Shown piece by piece: positions 34,398 to 44,064 of a stretch of DNA of 64,000 bases. A program made the translations under genes and the position numbers. The first letter of the stretch is position 1. The number at the start of each line of letters is the position of its first letter. Where the stretch lies: contig NZ_CP139195.1 in assembly GCF_034057115.1 (NCBI RefSeq), positions 930,001 to 994,000 on the forward strand. Direction: 5' to 3'. Origin of the DNA: Pseudomonas sp. AN-1 (GTDB lineage Bacteria > Pseudomonadota > Gammaproteobacteria > Pseudomonadales > Pseudomonadaceae). Below the pieces are notes generated by a model. That model had not been told where the DNA came from, did not search any database, and saw only the letters and a list, made by a program, of their open reading frames with translations.

Positions 34398-37300
34398 TCA
34401 GCGCCTGTGCGTTCTGCCGAGCTTCATGGCTGTTCTGCGCAGGGTCTGCGCGAAGTCCTCCGTGGCATAGACGGTCCCGGAGTGCCCGCCGATTTCGAGC
34501 TTCACCTCGCCCAGGAACGGGAAGCTTGGAGCCTGCGGCGCTGCTGCGGCCTGCACAGCGCCAGCCATGCCTGCTGGGATGCTGGGCGGGCTCAGTCGGC
34601 TGGTCACCAACCCACCGGTAGCGAACCCGGGGAAGCGCCGGCTGTTGATCTGGTCGAGCAGCGCCTTTCCGTAGTGCCGGACCGCATCTGCCCTGAGGAC
34701 ATACTCCCCGTTCGACAAGCGCGCCAGGATGCTGTCGCTGGTTCCGGTACCAGGGCCGGTGATATAGCCGCCAGAGGCATAGCCATCAGGCTGGGGGAAC
34801 TGGCTGAAGCTGTTGCCATCCCGGTAGTAGGCCGGTGCTCCACCGCCAGAGAGCACAGGCGTGATCGGAACCACCAGTTGCTGCTGGAGGCTCTGCGCCA
34901 GGCCTGCAACCTGCTGCTGAGCTGCTGCCGCTGCGGCCTGGTCGAGCTCGGGCGTGACCGCCACCGGCGGGAACTGCGTGAAGCTGTTGCCGTCCCGGTA
35001 CATCTTCGGCGGCTCGACGGTCGGCTCTACCTTGAGCTGCTCTTCCATCCGACTGGCGAGCTCGGCGGCCTGCTTGGTGGCTTGGTCCGCAGCAGCCGGA
35101 GGGATGCTGACCGAGACGTTCGCTGATGCCGCAGCAGGCGCCACGCGGCCGCCCGCAGGCCACGCTACAGGGGCCGGAAGCTCAACAGGCTTTCCAGCCA
35201 GGCTGCTCAGATTGACGATGTCCTGCCGCACCTTGGCCAGCGCCGCATCGTCCATCTTCACCGTGATGGTGGTGGTCTTGACGCTGTCGAGCAGCTTCTT
35301 CAGGTCGACGCCCTTCTGCTTGACCTCGTCGAGCGCCTTCTTGGCCTTGTCGACGTTGATCTGGTCGGCGGCCTCCTCAATGCGCCGCAGGGACTTGATG
35401 AAGCCCTCGAAGCCGAAGGTGTTCTCCCCTTCATCGGCCAGCTCCTGCAGCATCTCGAGAGCGGCCTGAGCATTGAGCTTCACGCCTTCGACATCGCCGG
35501 CAGCAAGGGCCTGCGCAGCCTTCGCTTTCAGCGCCTGTGCGGCGGCATAGCTCGCCTCGCCACCGGCGCCCTGCAGGCCGGCCAGCGCTTCGGCATAGCG
35601 CTTCTGGGTTTCGAGCTGGGTCTTCTTGGCCTGCTCCAGCTCGTTCGCAGCCTCCTTCTCGGCTGAAACCTGCTTCTTCAGCGCCGCCTCGGCATTCTTG
35701 ACCGCCTGCTCCTGCAGTCCCTTCATCTGCTTCACATGGTTGACCATGCTTTGCTCGGTTTCCGACAGCACCGTCCTCTGCCCTTCGGCCGCCTTGGTCG
35801 CGGCCTGGGTGGCGTAGGTTCCGTCCCACAGCTTCCCAACCCGGATGGCGGCGTCCCTGGCCGCTCTCTCCGTATCGGCTCCGATTTGACGCATGATGCC
35901 CGCGGCCTGGCTGAAGTCCCCCCTGAGCGCCGCGTAGGCTGATGCGGCGGTACCGCCGATTGTCCTGCCCAGATTCGCAAAGGCGGTGGCTCCCATGATC
36001 GTCACGGTTGCCAGGATCTTCATCGCAGTGCTGATCACGCCCGCAGCTGTCGAGGCCGCCTCCGAGTCCTTGGCAAAATCCGCCATCAGGCCAGTCATGT
36101 CGGTCATCGCCGGCAGCATCTCGGCGGTGACCTGCTGGCCGACACTGCTCGTCGCAGCGCCGAGCTTCTGGAGCTGGGCGTTGAACTCCTTGGCCTCGGC
36201 GGAGGTCTGGCTACTGACGACGACCCCGAACTCCTCCGCTTCGGCAGTGAGCTTCTTCAGGCCCGCGGCGTTGTTTTCCAGCAGTGGGAGCAGCTTCGTC
36301 GAGTCGTTGGCGATGGCCTCCAGGTAGAAGGTCATTTCCGCATTGGAGAGGTTCGCCCGCTTCAGCGTGCTGACGTACAGCTGCAGGGCATCAGGGCCAG
36401 ACAGGTTGCGGAACTGCTCCGCAGTCACCCCGGCGAGCGGGGCGACGTTCTCGAAGAAGTCCTTCAGCTCTCCGCCACCGGTGGCGATGAAGTCACCGAT
36501 CTTGTCCTGGGTATCCTTCAGGATGTCGCCCAGTTGGTCTTGGCCGACGCCTACCGACTTGGCCGCATACGTCCAGGCGCTGAACACTTCGGACGTGCTG
36601 TTGGCCACCCTGGCCAACCGCCCCATCTCCGCCGCGGCATCGGAGGCCCCTTTGATCCAGCCGGCGAACGCTCCGCCAGCCATCGCCGCCGCAATCAGGC
36701 CGCCAGCAACCTTCGCGCTGTAGGCGATCTGGAGCTGATCGTTGTTCAGTCCTGACAGCTCGCGCCTCGCTTCGCGGATCTTGCTGTTCAGCGTTTCCTG
36801 CGCCAGGGCCAGTTCACGCTTGGTCAGGCCGCCGGTGCTCTTGAGGAGTTGGTACTGTCGCTGCAGGCGGCCAATGGCAGCCTCTGCGGCGCGTGCCTGG
36901 CTCACTCCAAGGTCGTTTCGCGCGGCCTCGACAGCGGCGCCGCGGGCCTCGATCGCAGCCCGCTTCTGCTCTGCGGCGACACGACGAATACCCTCCCTGG
37001 CCTGAGCGAACCGAGCCGCCTCTGCCGTAGCCGCCCGCTCGGCGCTACTGGCCTGCTGGGCATTCGCCTGGCGAAGCTCACGCAGCTTTGCCAGCGTGGC
37101 AGCAACGTTCCGGCGATAGGCCGCCTCTGCCTCCGCGCGCTGCTTGCCAGACAGCGTGCCGTCACTGGTGACCAGTTGGTACTGCCGGCGCAGCTCGACG
37201 AGCCCGCGCTGAGTCTCCTCGATGGCTCCGACGCCAAGCGCATCCTTGGCAGCAGACATCGAGGCGTCTGCACGTCCTGCGCTCAGGCCTGCCGACAGCT

Positions 37301-37697
37301 CCTGGGCGAGCCGGCGCTGTTCGGCAGCTAGGTTGCGAGTGTCGACGCCTGAGGCCTGCAACTCGCGACGCATTGCCCCGAGCTTGCCGATCTGCGCCTG
37401 CTCCTGTCGCTCGAGGCGCTTCAGCTCGTTGACTGCCTGGCGGTAGTCGGCGGTCATCTGCTTGGTCGGCTGCTCGACACTGGCCATGGCGGTGCCGAGG
37501 TCGCGCACACGCTCGCGGGCCTCGGCCATCTTGCGGCCGGTCTGCTCCAGGGTGGTTTCCAGCTCGCGGAAGCTGTTGACCTGGCGCAGGGGCTTTTCCA
37601 CCTGCTTGACGAGGTCGGCGTACTCCTTGCGGAAGCCGGCCACCTCCTTCATCGCCGCGTCGACGTTCGCGGAAACCGTCAGTTCAACGTCCGACAC
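34398..37697 (-). CDS. Phage tail tape-measure protein
   Basis: A 1099-residue tape-measure protein, which sets tail length and helps DNA ejection in siphophages. Evidence: length, long Ala/Gln/Glu-rich coiled coils (residues 1-330 and about 640-830), a hydrophobic middle (GGLIAAAMAGGAFAGWIKGA, and TAMKILATVTIMGATAFANLG), and a C-terminal DGYASGGYITGPGTGTSDSI segment common in tape measures. A short block around YRDGNSF(T/S)QFP is duplicated near residues 920 and 980. Start is a GTG at 37697 with AGGAGG five bases upstream. It overlaps the end of the frameshifted tail chaperone, as in lambda G/GT-H. No tail genes follow. Confidence 0.9.
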   Translation of the reverse strand: MSDVELTVSANVDAAMKEVAGFRKEYADLVKQVEKPLRQVNSFRELETTLEQTGRKMAEARERVRDLGTAMASVEQPTKQMTADYRQAVNELKRLERQEQAQIGKLGAMRRELQASGVDTRNLAAEQRRLAQELSAGLSAGRADASMSAAKDALGVGAIEETQRGLVELRRQYQLVTSDGTLSGKQRAEAEAAYRRNVAATLAKLRELRQANAQQASSAERAATAEAARFAQAREGIRRVAAEQKRAAIEARGAAVEAARNDLGVSQARAAEAAIGRLQRQYQLLKSTGGLTKRELALAQETLNSKIREARRELSGLNNDQLQIAYSAKVAGGLIAAAMAGGAFAGWIKGASDAAAEMGRLARVANSTSEVFSAWTYAAKSVGVGQDQLGDILKDTQDKIGDFIATGGGELKDFFENVAPLAGVTAEQFRNLSGPDALQLYVSTLKRANLSNAEMTFYLEAIANDSTKLLPLLENNAAGLKKLTAEAEEFGVVVSSQTSAEAKEFNAQLQKLGAATSSVGQQVTAEMLPAMTDMTGLMADFAKDSEAASTAAGVISTAMKILATVTIMGATAFANLGRTIGGTAASAYAALRGDFSQAAGIMRQIGADTERAARDAAIRVGKLWDGTYATQAATKAAEGQRTVLSETEQSMVNHVKQMKGLQEQAVKNAEAALKKQVSAEKEAANELEQAKKTQLETQKRYAEALAGLQGAGGEASYAAAQALKAKAAQALAAGDVEGVKLNAQAALEMLQELADEGENTFGFEGFIKSLRRIEEAADQINVDKAKKALDEVKQKGVDLKKLLDSVKTTTITVKMDDAALAKVRQDIVNLSSLAGKPVELPAPVAWPAGGRVAPAAASANVSVSIPPAAADQATKQAAELASRMEEQLKVEPTVEPPKMYRDGNSFTQFPPVAVTPELDQAAAAAAQQQVAGLAQSLQQQLVVPITPVLSGGGAPAYYRDGNSFSQFPQPDGYASGGYITGPGTGTSDSILARLSNGEYVLRADAVRHYGKALLDQINSRRFPGFATGGLVTSRLSPPSIPAGMAGAVQAAAAPQAPSFPFLGEVKLEIGGHSGTVYATEDFAQTLRRTAMKLGRTHRR

Positions 37698-38123
37698 TCT
37701 TGCCTCCTGAGGCCTTCATCGCGGCCAGGAAAAACGACCAGGGGTAGTACGGGGCGTGCACGTGACCAAGGCGAACCATGGCCGCTATGCACTCGTCCAG
37801 CTCTCTCAGCCCATCTCCGGGGCGCCCGCCAGGAGCCCCATGAACGCGAAAAAATCGGGGTTCAGTTCCTTGCACAGGTCGATCACCTGGCGGATCTGGG
37901 AAGGACACAAAGCGTTGAGCTGTTCATGCGTGAGGGTGGTCATGCGCTGCAGGTCGGTAAACGAACAATCGAGGAACAGCGCCTCACCCACCAGGTCGCG
38001 CTTGACTCCGGGGTTCTGCATCTCAGCCAGCCAGTTGCGCACCTGCAGGACCGTCATCTCGCGGACGGTGACGGGAACTTCGCCGAGCATCAGCTCCTTG
38101 GCGTTGGTGGTGTGTTGGGTCAT
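37684..38123 (-). CDS. Tail assembly chaperone, -1 frameshift extension (GT-like)
   Basis: The zero-frame gene (37806-38123, next entry) carries the slippery heptamer T-TTT-TTC (37848-37854 on the complement) near its end. A -1 slip continues into the frame that encodes GLRELDECIAAMVRLGHVH and PYYPWSFFLAAMKAS and ends at 37684, 13 bp inside the tape-measure gene. This copies the lambda G/GT arrangement. No start codon is needed for the second frame. The fusion would have about 145 residues. Confidence 0.8.
37806..38123 (-). CDS. Tail assembly chaperone (G-like)
   Basis: A 105-residue protein beginning MTQHTTNAKELMLGEVPV, helical, with the usual position directly before the tape measure. AGGAG lies 6 bp before the ATG and 1 bp after the portal stop region; only 13 bp separate portal and this gene. 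In complete siphophages a protease, capsid, connectors and major tail protein lie in between, so either these were deleted precisely here or the element never had them. Confidence 0.82.
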   Translation of the reverse strand: MTQHTTNAKELMLGEVPVTVREMTVLQVRNWLAEMQNPGVKRDLVGEALFLDCSFTDLQRMTTLTHEQLNALCPSQIRQVIDLCKELNPDFFAFMGLLAGAPEMG

Positions 38124-38136
38124 GGCTTACTCCTGA

Positions 38137-39588
38137 TTACTTGTCTTCGGATGGGATGGGGTCGTGGCTGTACTGCAGGCCCATGGCCTGGGCGCGCTCG
38201 GTATCCGCCCGGTTCTGCTCGTCGATGTCCTCGACGTCGTAGCCGCGCTCGGCGGCGGCGGCGGCGCGGGAGCTGAGCCCGCCCTTGATGAGCATCAGCT
38301 CGCCCTGGGCGTCCTGTACCGGGTGCAGGTAGCGCCAGGCATGCGGGCGCCAGTCGCAGGCCAGGTAGGCGCCGCGGTTGGCTGCGTAGTCGCGTACCTT
38401 GAGCCGGCCGGCGAGCACCGCGGCGTCGATGAAGGCCTCCCACATGCGCTGGCACAGCTGCGGGATGGTGTAGAGCCACTGGGCCTGCTCGATCAGCCGG
38501 CGGTACTCGTTGAGCAGAGCGCGCAGGATGCGGTCGTTGACGTTTCGCATGTCGCCGGACAGTAGCTCGTAGGGGATTCCCAGCGAGGCGGCCACGCCCA
38601 TCAGCTGCTGCCGCATGAACTCGCCGTAGGCGCCGCCCTGGTCGCCGTCGAACAGCTTGATCTCCTCGCCCGGCAGCAGGGCTGGGAAGGTGCCTGGCTC
38701 GATGTTGACCATCGGCGCGGCGCCACCTTCCAGCGGCTCGCCGGTGAACGGGTCGAACTGGTAGTCGCCGTCGTCGTAGTTCTGCCGGGTGATGGCCCCG
38801 GTGTAGTTTGCCCTGGTCTTCTTGCGGGTCAGCTCAGCGTCGTCGTATTCGTCGAAGTCGCGGGCCTTGATAAGGGCCTGGACAGTTTCGGCCACGCCGC
38901 GCACCTGGCCGGGGCGCAGCGGGGCGAAATGGTGGATGACGTCGGCCGCCGGGATGCCGACCAGATCCATTCCCGTGCCGGCCATGTCGCCGGGGTGGCG
39001 GCGGTACATCCAGTAGCGGGTGCGCCTGCCGGAGGCCAGGTCGAGCTCAATTCCGGCGACAATCTCACTATCACTCCGCAGCTCGTTGTGGGTGTGCGGC
39101 ACCTGGTCGGATTCGATCAGCTGGAACTGGATGGGCACCGGGGCGCCGCTGTCGAGACCGAGGCGGCGAATGCGCACGAACACCTCGCCAGCTTCCTTGC
39201 GAGAGCGCACGGCCATGGCCATCAGGCCGTAGATATCGAGCACGCCGTCGTAGTCGGCAGCGGCGGCGAACTCCTGCTCCCAGAGGCGGTTTGCCTCGGT
39301 GGCGAAGCTCGCGTCGGGCGCCCTGGAGCGCGGCTTGATGCCGGCGCCGATCTCGTTGCTGACCCAGTTGCGTACGCCGTTGGCGATCCAGCCATTGTTA
39401 CGGCCGGCGTCGCGCGAACGGGCGCGGACGGTGGTCATCTGGCCGACCGCTGCGCGAGTCGGACCCGGCGAGCCAGGCGACCATTCCTTGAGGCGGCGGC
39501 CCTGGCTGGCGGCGTCGTAGCTGGCCTGGGCACCTAGCGGAGCACCGTCGAGGATGAAGCCGCGGGATTTCAGGGTTTCAAGGTCCAT
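38137..39588 (-). CDS. Lambda-family phage portal protein
   Basis: A 483-residue portal protein of the lambda gpB type, the dodecameric ring through which DNA enters the head. Typical segments: RARSRDAGRNNGWIANGVRNWVSNEIG near the N-terminus, RSRKEAGEVFVRIR, FQLIESDQVP, IPAADVIHHFAPLRPGQVRGV, and LGIPYELLSGDMRNVNDRI toward the C-terminus. ATG 39588 (MDLETLKSRGF). It appears complete. It follows a coiled-coil protein rather than a large terminase, which is unusual. Confidence 0.92.
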   Translation of the reverse strand: MDLETLKSRGFILDGAPLGAQASYDAASQGRRLKEWSPGSPGPTRAAVGQMTTVRARSRDAGRNNGWIANGVRNWVSNEIGAGIKPRSRAPDASFATEANRLWEQEFAAAADYDGVLDIYGLMAMAVRSRKEAGEVFVRIRRLGLDSGAPVPIQFQLIESDQVPHTHNELRSDSEIVAGIELDLASGRRTRYWMYRRHPGDMAGTGMDLVGIPAADVIHHFAPLRPGQVRGVAETVQALIKARDFDEYDDAELTRKKTRANYTGAITRQNYDDGDYQFDPFTGEPLEGGAAPMVNIEPGTFPALLPGEEIKLFDGDQGGAYGEFMRQQLMGVAASLGIPYELLSGDMRNVNDRILRALLNEYRRLIEQAQWLYTIPQLCQRMWEAFIDAAVLAGRLKVRDYAANRGAYLACDWRPHAWRYLHPVQDAQGELMLIKGGLSSRAAAAAERGYDVEDIDEQNRADTERAQAMGLQYSHDPIPSEDK

Positions 39589-39604
39589 CACAGCCCCCGG
39601 CGAG

Positions 39605-40525
39605 TCAGGCAGAGGCCAATTCATTGAGCGTGATGCCGGCCTCTTCAGCGGCCTCCAGCAGGTCATGGCGTCCAATCGACAGGCCATACCCGCTACCGAG
39701 CAGCGGCAGCTCGAGCTTCCGCAGATCGCTCAGGCGGTGACCATCCCGAATGCGGTCTGCCGCCGCCAGCAGCACGCCGATGGCGCGGAGCTCTTCAACT
39801 GCCTGGTTCCATTGCTCGCTGAGCTTCAGGAAGGCAGCGTCTCCAGCCTTCTGCTCGCTCTCACCGATGCGCTGGTCACACGCGTCAATGCGCTGGGTCA
39901 GGATCGCAGCCTCCGCGGCGAGAGCGTCGATCGCACGGCGCTTCATGCGGGAGGCAGCATCGGTGGCGAGGGAAAGCTCGACGGCCTTGTCCAGCTGGGC
40001 GCGAGCAGACTTCTCGGCCTTCGCATCATCGGCGGCGGCAATCGCTGCTGCGGCGGCCTGCTCGGCGGCTTCAGCTGCGGCAAGCGCGGTGGAGATCTCC
40101 TCCTCCATCGCCTTGATGCGTCCGGCAATCTGGTCCTGCTTCGCCTGCAGCGCTGCTGTTTCCTGACTGGCGAAAGCTATGCCCTGGATGGCCGCAGCAA
40201 TCTCCTGATCAGCCGCCGCGAGACGCTCAAGCAGCACGATCTGGCGGTCCAGCTCGTCGAGCAGCTTCGGCAAATCACCGCGGCGCGCATCCTGGGCAGA
40301 CAGGCGGCTACTGAGCTCGCGGGCCAGAACATCGGCTTCGTCCTCCACGACCGTCCCGGTGGGGGTCCGCCATTTCGACCCCGCCTTTCTGGCTTCTGCA
40401 AGCTGCTCCCGAAGCTGAGGGTCCTCGTCCTCGAGGCGGTCAAGTTCGGCGGCCAGCTCGGCGCGCTGCGACTGGAGTTCGGCCAGCCGCTCCTGGCTGG
40501 CCTGGCTTTTGGCGATTCTGCTCAT
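39605..40525 (-). CDS. Coiled-coil phage protein of unknown function
   Basis: A 306-residue protein that is almost entirely predicted coiled coil: heptad-like Leu/Ala with many Glu, Arg and Gln (LAELQSQRAELAAELDRLEDED and similar up to about residue 230), then a short globular tail (LGSGYGLSIGRHDLLEAAEEAG). AAGGAAAAG precedes the ATG at 40525. Its place directly before the portal suggests a structural or scaffolding-like role, but I recognise no family. Confidence 0.65.
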   Translation of the reverse strand: MSRIAKSQASQERLAELQSQRAELAAELDRLEDEDPQLREQLAEARKAGSKWRTPTGTVVEDEADVLARELSSRLSAQDARRGDLPKLLDELDRQIVLLERLAAADQEIAAAIQGIAFASQETAALQAKQDQIAGRIKAMEEEISTALAAAEAAEQAAAAAIAAADDAKAEKSARAQLDKAVELSLATDAASRMKRRAIDALAAEAAILTQRIDACDQRIGESEQKAGDAAFLKLSEQWNQAVEELRAIGVLLAAADRIRDGHRLSDLRKLELPLLGSGYGLSIGRHDLLEAAEEAGITLNELASA

Positions 40526-40549
40526 GTCTTTTCCTTGAAGGGTGGGGTT

Positions 40550-40912
40550 TCAGTGCCGGGCTTTGCTGCGGCGCGAAAACAGCATCTGGAGAACGTTGCG
40601 GGCGCGCTGATGCTGGGCCGACGGCAGCCGGTAGCGGACAACCGGGGTAGGCGCTCCCCAGCTGTTCTGAGCCAGCTCCGGGGTACGCTCGAACAGCAGG
40701 CCGTAGTCGTTGGCCAGCTTGCTGATGGTGCTGTTCAGCGCTGTATCACCGACCAGCCGGGATGCCTCAAAGCGCATCAGCGACTGGTCGGGGTCCAGGA
40801 GGTAGGCCAGGACGCGGGCGATCTTGGTCGGCGCCGTGGCGACCAGGGCAGATGGGCTGAGGGTGGTATCGAGCGGCTCGATGCCGCTGGTGGTGGGGGC
40901 TGCGTTTGCCAT
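40550..40912 (-). CDS. Hypothetical protein, possible winged helix
   Basis: A 120-residue protein. TKIARVLAYLLDPDQSLMR, then DTALNSTISKLANDYGLLFER resembles a winged-helix arrangement: helix, turn helix, then beta wing. This suggests DNA binding but is based on pattern alone. ATG 40912 is chosen from the start of the conserved-looking part. It lies within the co-directional run of the element. Confidence 0.55.
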   Translation of the reverse strand: MANAAPTTSGIEPLDTTLSPSALVATAPTKIARVLAYLLDPDQSLMRFEASRLVGDTALNSTISKLANDYGLLFERTPELAQNSWGAPTPVVRYRLPSAQHQRARNVLQMLFSRRSKARH

Positions 40913-41019
40913 GTGCGGCGCCTCCGATGGGATGCCGGGGAACATGGACGCAGGCTACGCGGCAGCAGTGGGCAGCACCGACGTGCCCAGCCCACTGCCC
41001 ACACTTGCAACACCTCCTG

Positions 41020-41811
41020 TCAGATGTGCGCTCTGATCGTCCGCTCGGCGTCAGGGATGCCGAGGGCTTTTTTGACCAGGCCGGCCAGCTGCCGCTTGCT
41101 GGCTGGAAACGGCCGGCCGCGCTGGATCTCTGCGGCACACTCCTGCCACCGCCGATACTCCGCTTCACGCGCCGGCGCTTCATCACGCGGAAGCTCCGCG
41201 AGTTCCTGCATGCGCTGGCGTGCGGCCGCCCCGAGAGCGGCATCGGACATACTCGGGCGACCGATCCCAACCAGGGAGTGACCGACCTCCCGGGTGAACC
41301 TCTCGAACTCAACCCGGCTGATCAGCAGATCCTCGACAGCGATGGGTGTCGCAGCGGTGCTGTTGGCATAGGTCGTCGCCAGGCACTCGGTCCGGTCGGC
41401 ATCGCTCGCCGGCTCCACATGCGCTTGCGCGACAGAGACACAACCGGTGAGCACGCAGGTTATGGCATCAGAATCCACGAGCCTGGCCAGCGTCCTACCG
41501 TTGAACGGCTGGCGATTGTTGAGCCCGGTGATCAGCCCGGGCCTGGTCATGCCCCAGAACCCCGCGGCCAACGGCCGGCGCGTGCACACCCCGATCAGCC
41601 TCTGAGCAATCAGCTCGCGGAGTGCTGCTTGCGAAAGCCCGAGGATGTTGCCCACCTCGAGCAGCGGCAGGGCAGCAACAGGCTGCGGCCAGCTTTCCAT
41701 CATCATCCTCACCTCGTTCTCGATGTACAGGTCGCACAGGCCAGCAGATCGGCGCCAGCCCAGCAGCGGCGCGGCTTCCAGCGGTTCTTGCCGCAGCCTG
41801 TGGTGGAGCAT
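41020..41811 (-). CDS. Hypothetical phage-type protein, possible DNA-binding
   Basis: A protein of up to 263 residues. LLEVGNILGLSQAALRELIAQRLIG could be a helix-turn-helix of the AlpA/MerR kind, and the C-terminus (FPASKRQLAGLVKKALGIPD) is basic. The start is uncertain: ATG 41811 lacks a clear Shine-Dalgarno, whereas a cluster of three ATGs near 41700-41706 is preceded by GAGGTGAGG. No family recognised. Confidence 0.5.
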   Translation of the reverse strand: MLHHRLRQEPLEAAPLLGWRRSAGLCDLYIENEVRMMMESWPQPVAALPLLEVGNILGLSQAALRELIAQRLIGVCTRRPLAAGFWGMTRPGLITGLNNRQPFNGRTLARLVDSDAITCVLTGCVSVAQAHVEPASDADRTECLATTYANSTAATPIAVEDLLISRVEFERFTREVGHSLVGIGRPSMSDAALGAAARQRMQELAELPRDEAPAREAEYRRWQECAAEIQRGRPFPASKRQLAGLVKKALGIPDAERTIRAHI

Positions 41812-42091
41812 TGGAAGGTCGAAAAATTGTCGGCTACCGCGCGGCTCGACGCCTCCCCCGCGGTACCCGGGAGGGGGCCAGGGTCCCCGCCGGCAGGCGG
41901 CCCCGAGGGGCGCACAGGCCTGCTCACTGGGCGGCTGGCTGGCCTGCTGATCTCCGGCCCGCCCAACCCGGCGGCGCGAGGCTGCATACCACCAGCACGC
42001 GACAGCGTGTGTCGCGGGCGGATAACGGTGAGGCAACCGGTCGGCAACGGTGGGCTCACCCTCGCCTCACCGTTCCACGCCACCCTGGTGT

Positions 42092-42655
42092 TCATTGAGG
42101 GCCAGCGACCTTGCGGAACACCTCGCCGACCACGACGGTGACCGCATGATCGATGCCGGCCTGGTCGCGCCCGCGGCGCAGCCATCTCGCCGCCGACTCA
42201 GCCTTCCGCCGGTCGGTGGTGCTCAGGTGGAGCCGCGAGACGACCCACACTCCTCGCTCGCCCTCGCTCGCCGCGGTAGCCACGACGATATCCTCGGGTG
42301 CGCAGCCGGCGAGCCTGGCCTCCTCGAGCACCATCTCCCAGGTGAACACATCCGCCTCGACGGGACGTATCGGCTCGATGACGGACAGCTGTGGGGCGGG
42401 AGCACACAACATGTCGACCAGGTCATGTGCTGCGGCATACCACTCAGCCGGCGGCACATCCTGCTCAGGCCATTGGAAGTTGCGCACCATAGCCTCGAGG
42501 CCCGGGTAGCACTCGGCGAGCCGGTCGACTACCTGGCCGGCCTCTTCGCAGGTCCGGAAGGCCCCGAGAGTCGGCATGTCGAATATCGGGTGCTTGGCTG
42601 TCACCTGGTAATTGGTGACCAAGCCTGCGGGCGCCATAGCTGGTTTTTTCTCCAT
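42092..42655 (-). CDS. Hypothetical protein of the element
   Basis: A 187-residue soluble protein with no recognised domain. The first part (HPIFDMPTLGAFRTCEEAGQVVDRLAECYPGLEAMVRNF) is helical; a segment near the C-terminus (KAESAARWLRRGRDQ) is basic. GGGAGAGGGAA directly precedes the ATG at 42655. The surrounding co-directional genes put it in the element's late-looking half. Confidence 0.6.
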   Translation of the reverse strand: MEKKPAMAPAGLVTNYQVTAKHPIFDMPTLGAFRTCEEAGQVVDRLAECYPGLEAMVRNFQWPEQDVPPAEWYAAAHDLVDMLCAPAPQLSVIEPIRPVEADVFTWEMVLEEARLAGCAPEDIVVATAASEGERGVWVVSRLHLSTTDRRKAESAARWLRRGRDQAGIDHAVTVVVGEVFRKVAGPQ

Positions 42656-42723
42656 TTCCCTCTCCCGTCTCTCGCCTTGCGCCGTGGGTCGCCGTTCTGG
42701 CGACCCTATGGAAGGCTTCCTGT

Positions 42724-43071
42724 TTAGCGGATGGTGATGCCAGCGGAGGCCAGCGATTCGACTGCTGACGCATCCAGGCCCGTCAGGAAGGCCCCCATGA
42801 CTTCAGTGTCACGCACAACAGCCAGAGCCCGCCGCGCCACATCAGAGGCAGGCGCCGGGCCGTAGAGGATGGCAACAGCCGACTCCGAACCATCTGTGCC
42901 GGCAGGGTCATAAGGGACGTACTCGCCAGTTTCGCTGACCTTGCCCAGGAGCTGGCCTGCAGGCAGCGCGGAGGCTGTGCTGGCGATGGTGACTTCCTCC
43001 CTGGTGATTGAGCCTCTCTCCTCGAAAAGAATGAACTCGCCAGTGCGGGCGCGTTGGGTGATAGTTTTCAT
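42724..43071 (-). CDS. Head decoration protein (lambda gpD-like)
   Basis: A 115-residue protein resembling the lambda gpD / HDPD head decoration family that caps capsid trimers: an N-terminal RTGEFILFEERGSITREEVT, LPAGQLLGKVSETGEYVPYDPAGTDGSESAVAILY and an ALAVVRDTEVMGAFLTG C-terminal part. ATG 43071 with GGAG upstream. Normally gpD lies between protease and capsid, downstream of the portal; here it is upstream of the portal and separated by four unknown genes, and no capsid gene is present. Confidence 0.8.
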   Translation of the reverse strand: MKTITQRARTGEFILFEERGSITREEVTIASTASALPAGQLLGKVSETGEYVPYDPAGTDGSESAVAILYGPAPASDVARRALAVVRDTEVMGAFLTGLDASAVESLASAGITIR

Positions 43072-43150
43072 TGGGTGATCTCCGTTCTGCTTGATGGTGA
43101 AGTGGTACGTTGGAATGGCCATGCCTTGCGAGCAAAGCCACATGGCTCGG

Positions 43151-44061
43151 TCACCCGAGCAGGTTCTCGATGATGGCGTTCTCGACTTCCTGACTACCGC
43201 GGCCGCCGTCCAGCAGGTGCCGGAACACAGCCTTGGCCTCCTCCCGGCTGCGCGGCCTGATCTCGCTCAGCAGCCCCTCGACGAACCATTTCCGCGCAGT
43301 GATCTCGGGGAGGTCGTCGAAGTCTCGGCTGACCGCATTCCGCAGCCAGTAGAGGCGGCTCCAGTAGTCGAGCTCGTGCAGGCAGTCCGCCAAGGTGTTG
43401 GGCATCAGCGATGGATACGCCCTGAAGCGCCGGGCGACCTCGGCGGCAGACTCGTCGTACCGGATCACGCTGACGTTCAGGCTGGCCAGGGTGTCGAACG
43501 CGAAATCCTCGGCCGCCGTGTTGATGAACAGCGTCTCGCCGAAGCGCGCTTCCGCCTCGGCGGCCAGGGCGCGCTGCTTGATCGTCTTGCCGGCCAGCGC
43601 CTCCAGGTCCGCGAACCCGAACGACCCGAAGACGGCTTGCAGGGGTGTGCCGTCGTCGTGGCCAGGTACTGTGCATAGCGCTTCTCCAGCGTGTCGGCCG
43701 GAGTCTTGATGCGCTTCGCGGCCTCGAGCGCCTTGGCGATCATGGCGGCGTTGCCGGTGGTGATCACGCCGCGCAGCCACAGCACCGCATCGAGCTCACG
43801 GTCCCCGGTCACCACCTCCTGCGGCGGCAGCTCGGGCGCCTCGGCCGGGAGCGTCTCGGCGGCTTCCCTGACCGGCGGCAGGGTGAACAGCGCGCGGTGC
43901 TGGGCGTTGTCGCGGAAGGCGCCGGAGCGGCTGACGATGGTCTTCACCGTGCCCAGCGGCAGGCCGGTCGCCTCAGCTACCTCCCGCAGCGAATGCTTGC
44001 GGCGCAGATCCAGCACCTGCCGGCGCTGCTCATCCGAAACCCGCTGTTTCGTTGTGGCCAT
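43151..44061 (-). pseudogene. Frameshifted phage protein with helix-turn-helix
   Basis: The ATG at 44061 opens a frame (MATTKQRVSDEQRRQVLDLR, then SLREVAEATGLPLGTVKTIVSR, a clear helix-turn-helix) that stays protein-like to YAQYLATT near 43655. From there sensible sequence continues in another frame (DGTPLQAVFGSFGFADLEALAG to SQEVENAIIENLLG) and stops at 43151. One indel near 43645-43660 explains both halves. Either a real mutation, a programmed shift or a sequencing error. The intact product would have about 300 residues; small-terminase-like DNA recognition is possible but not shown. Confidence 0.65.
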
Positions 44062-44064
44062 GGG

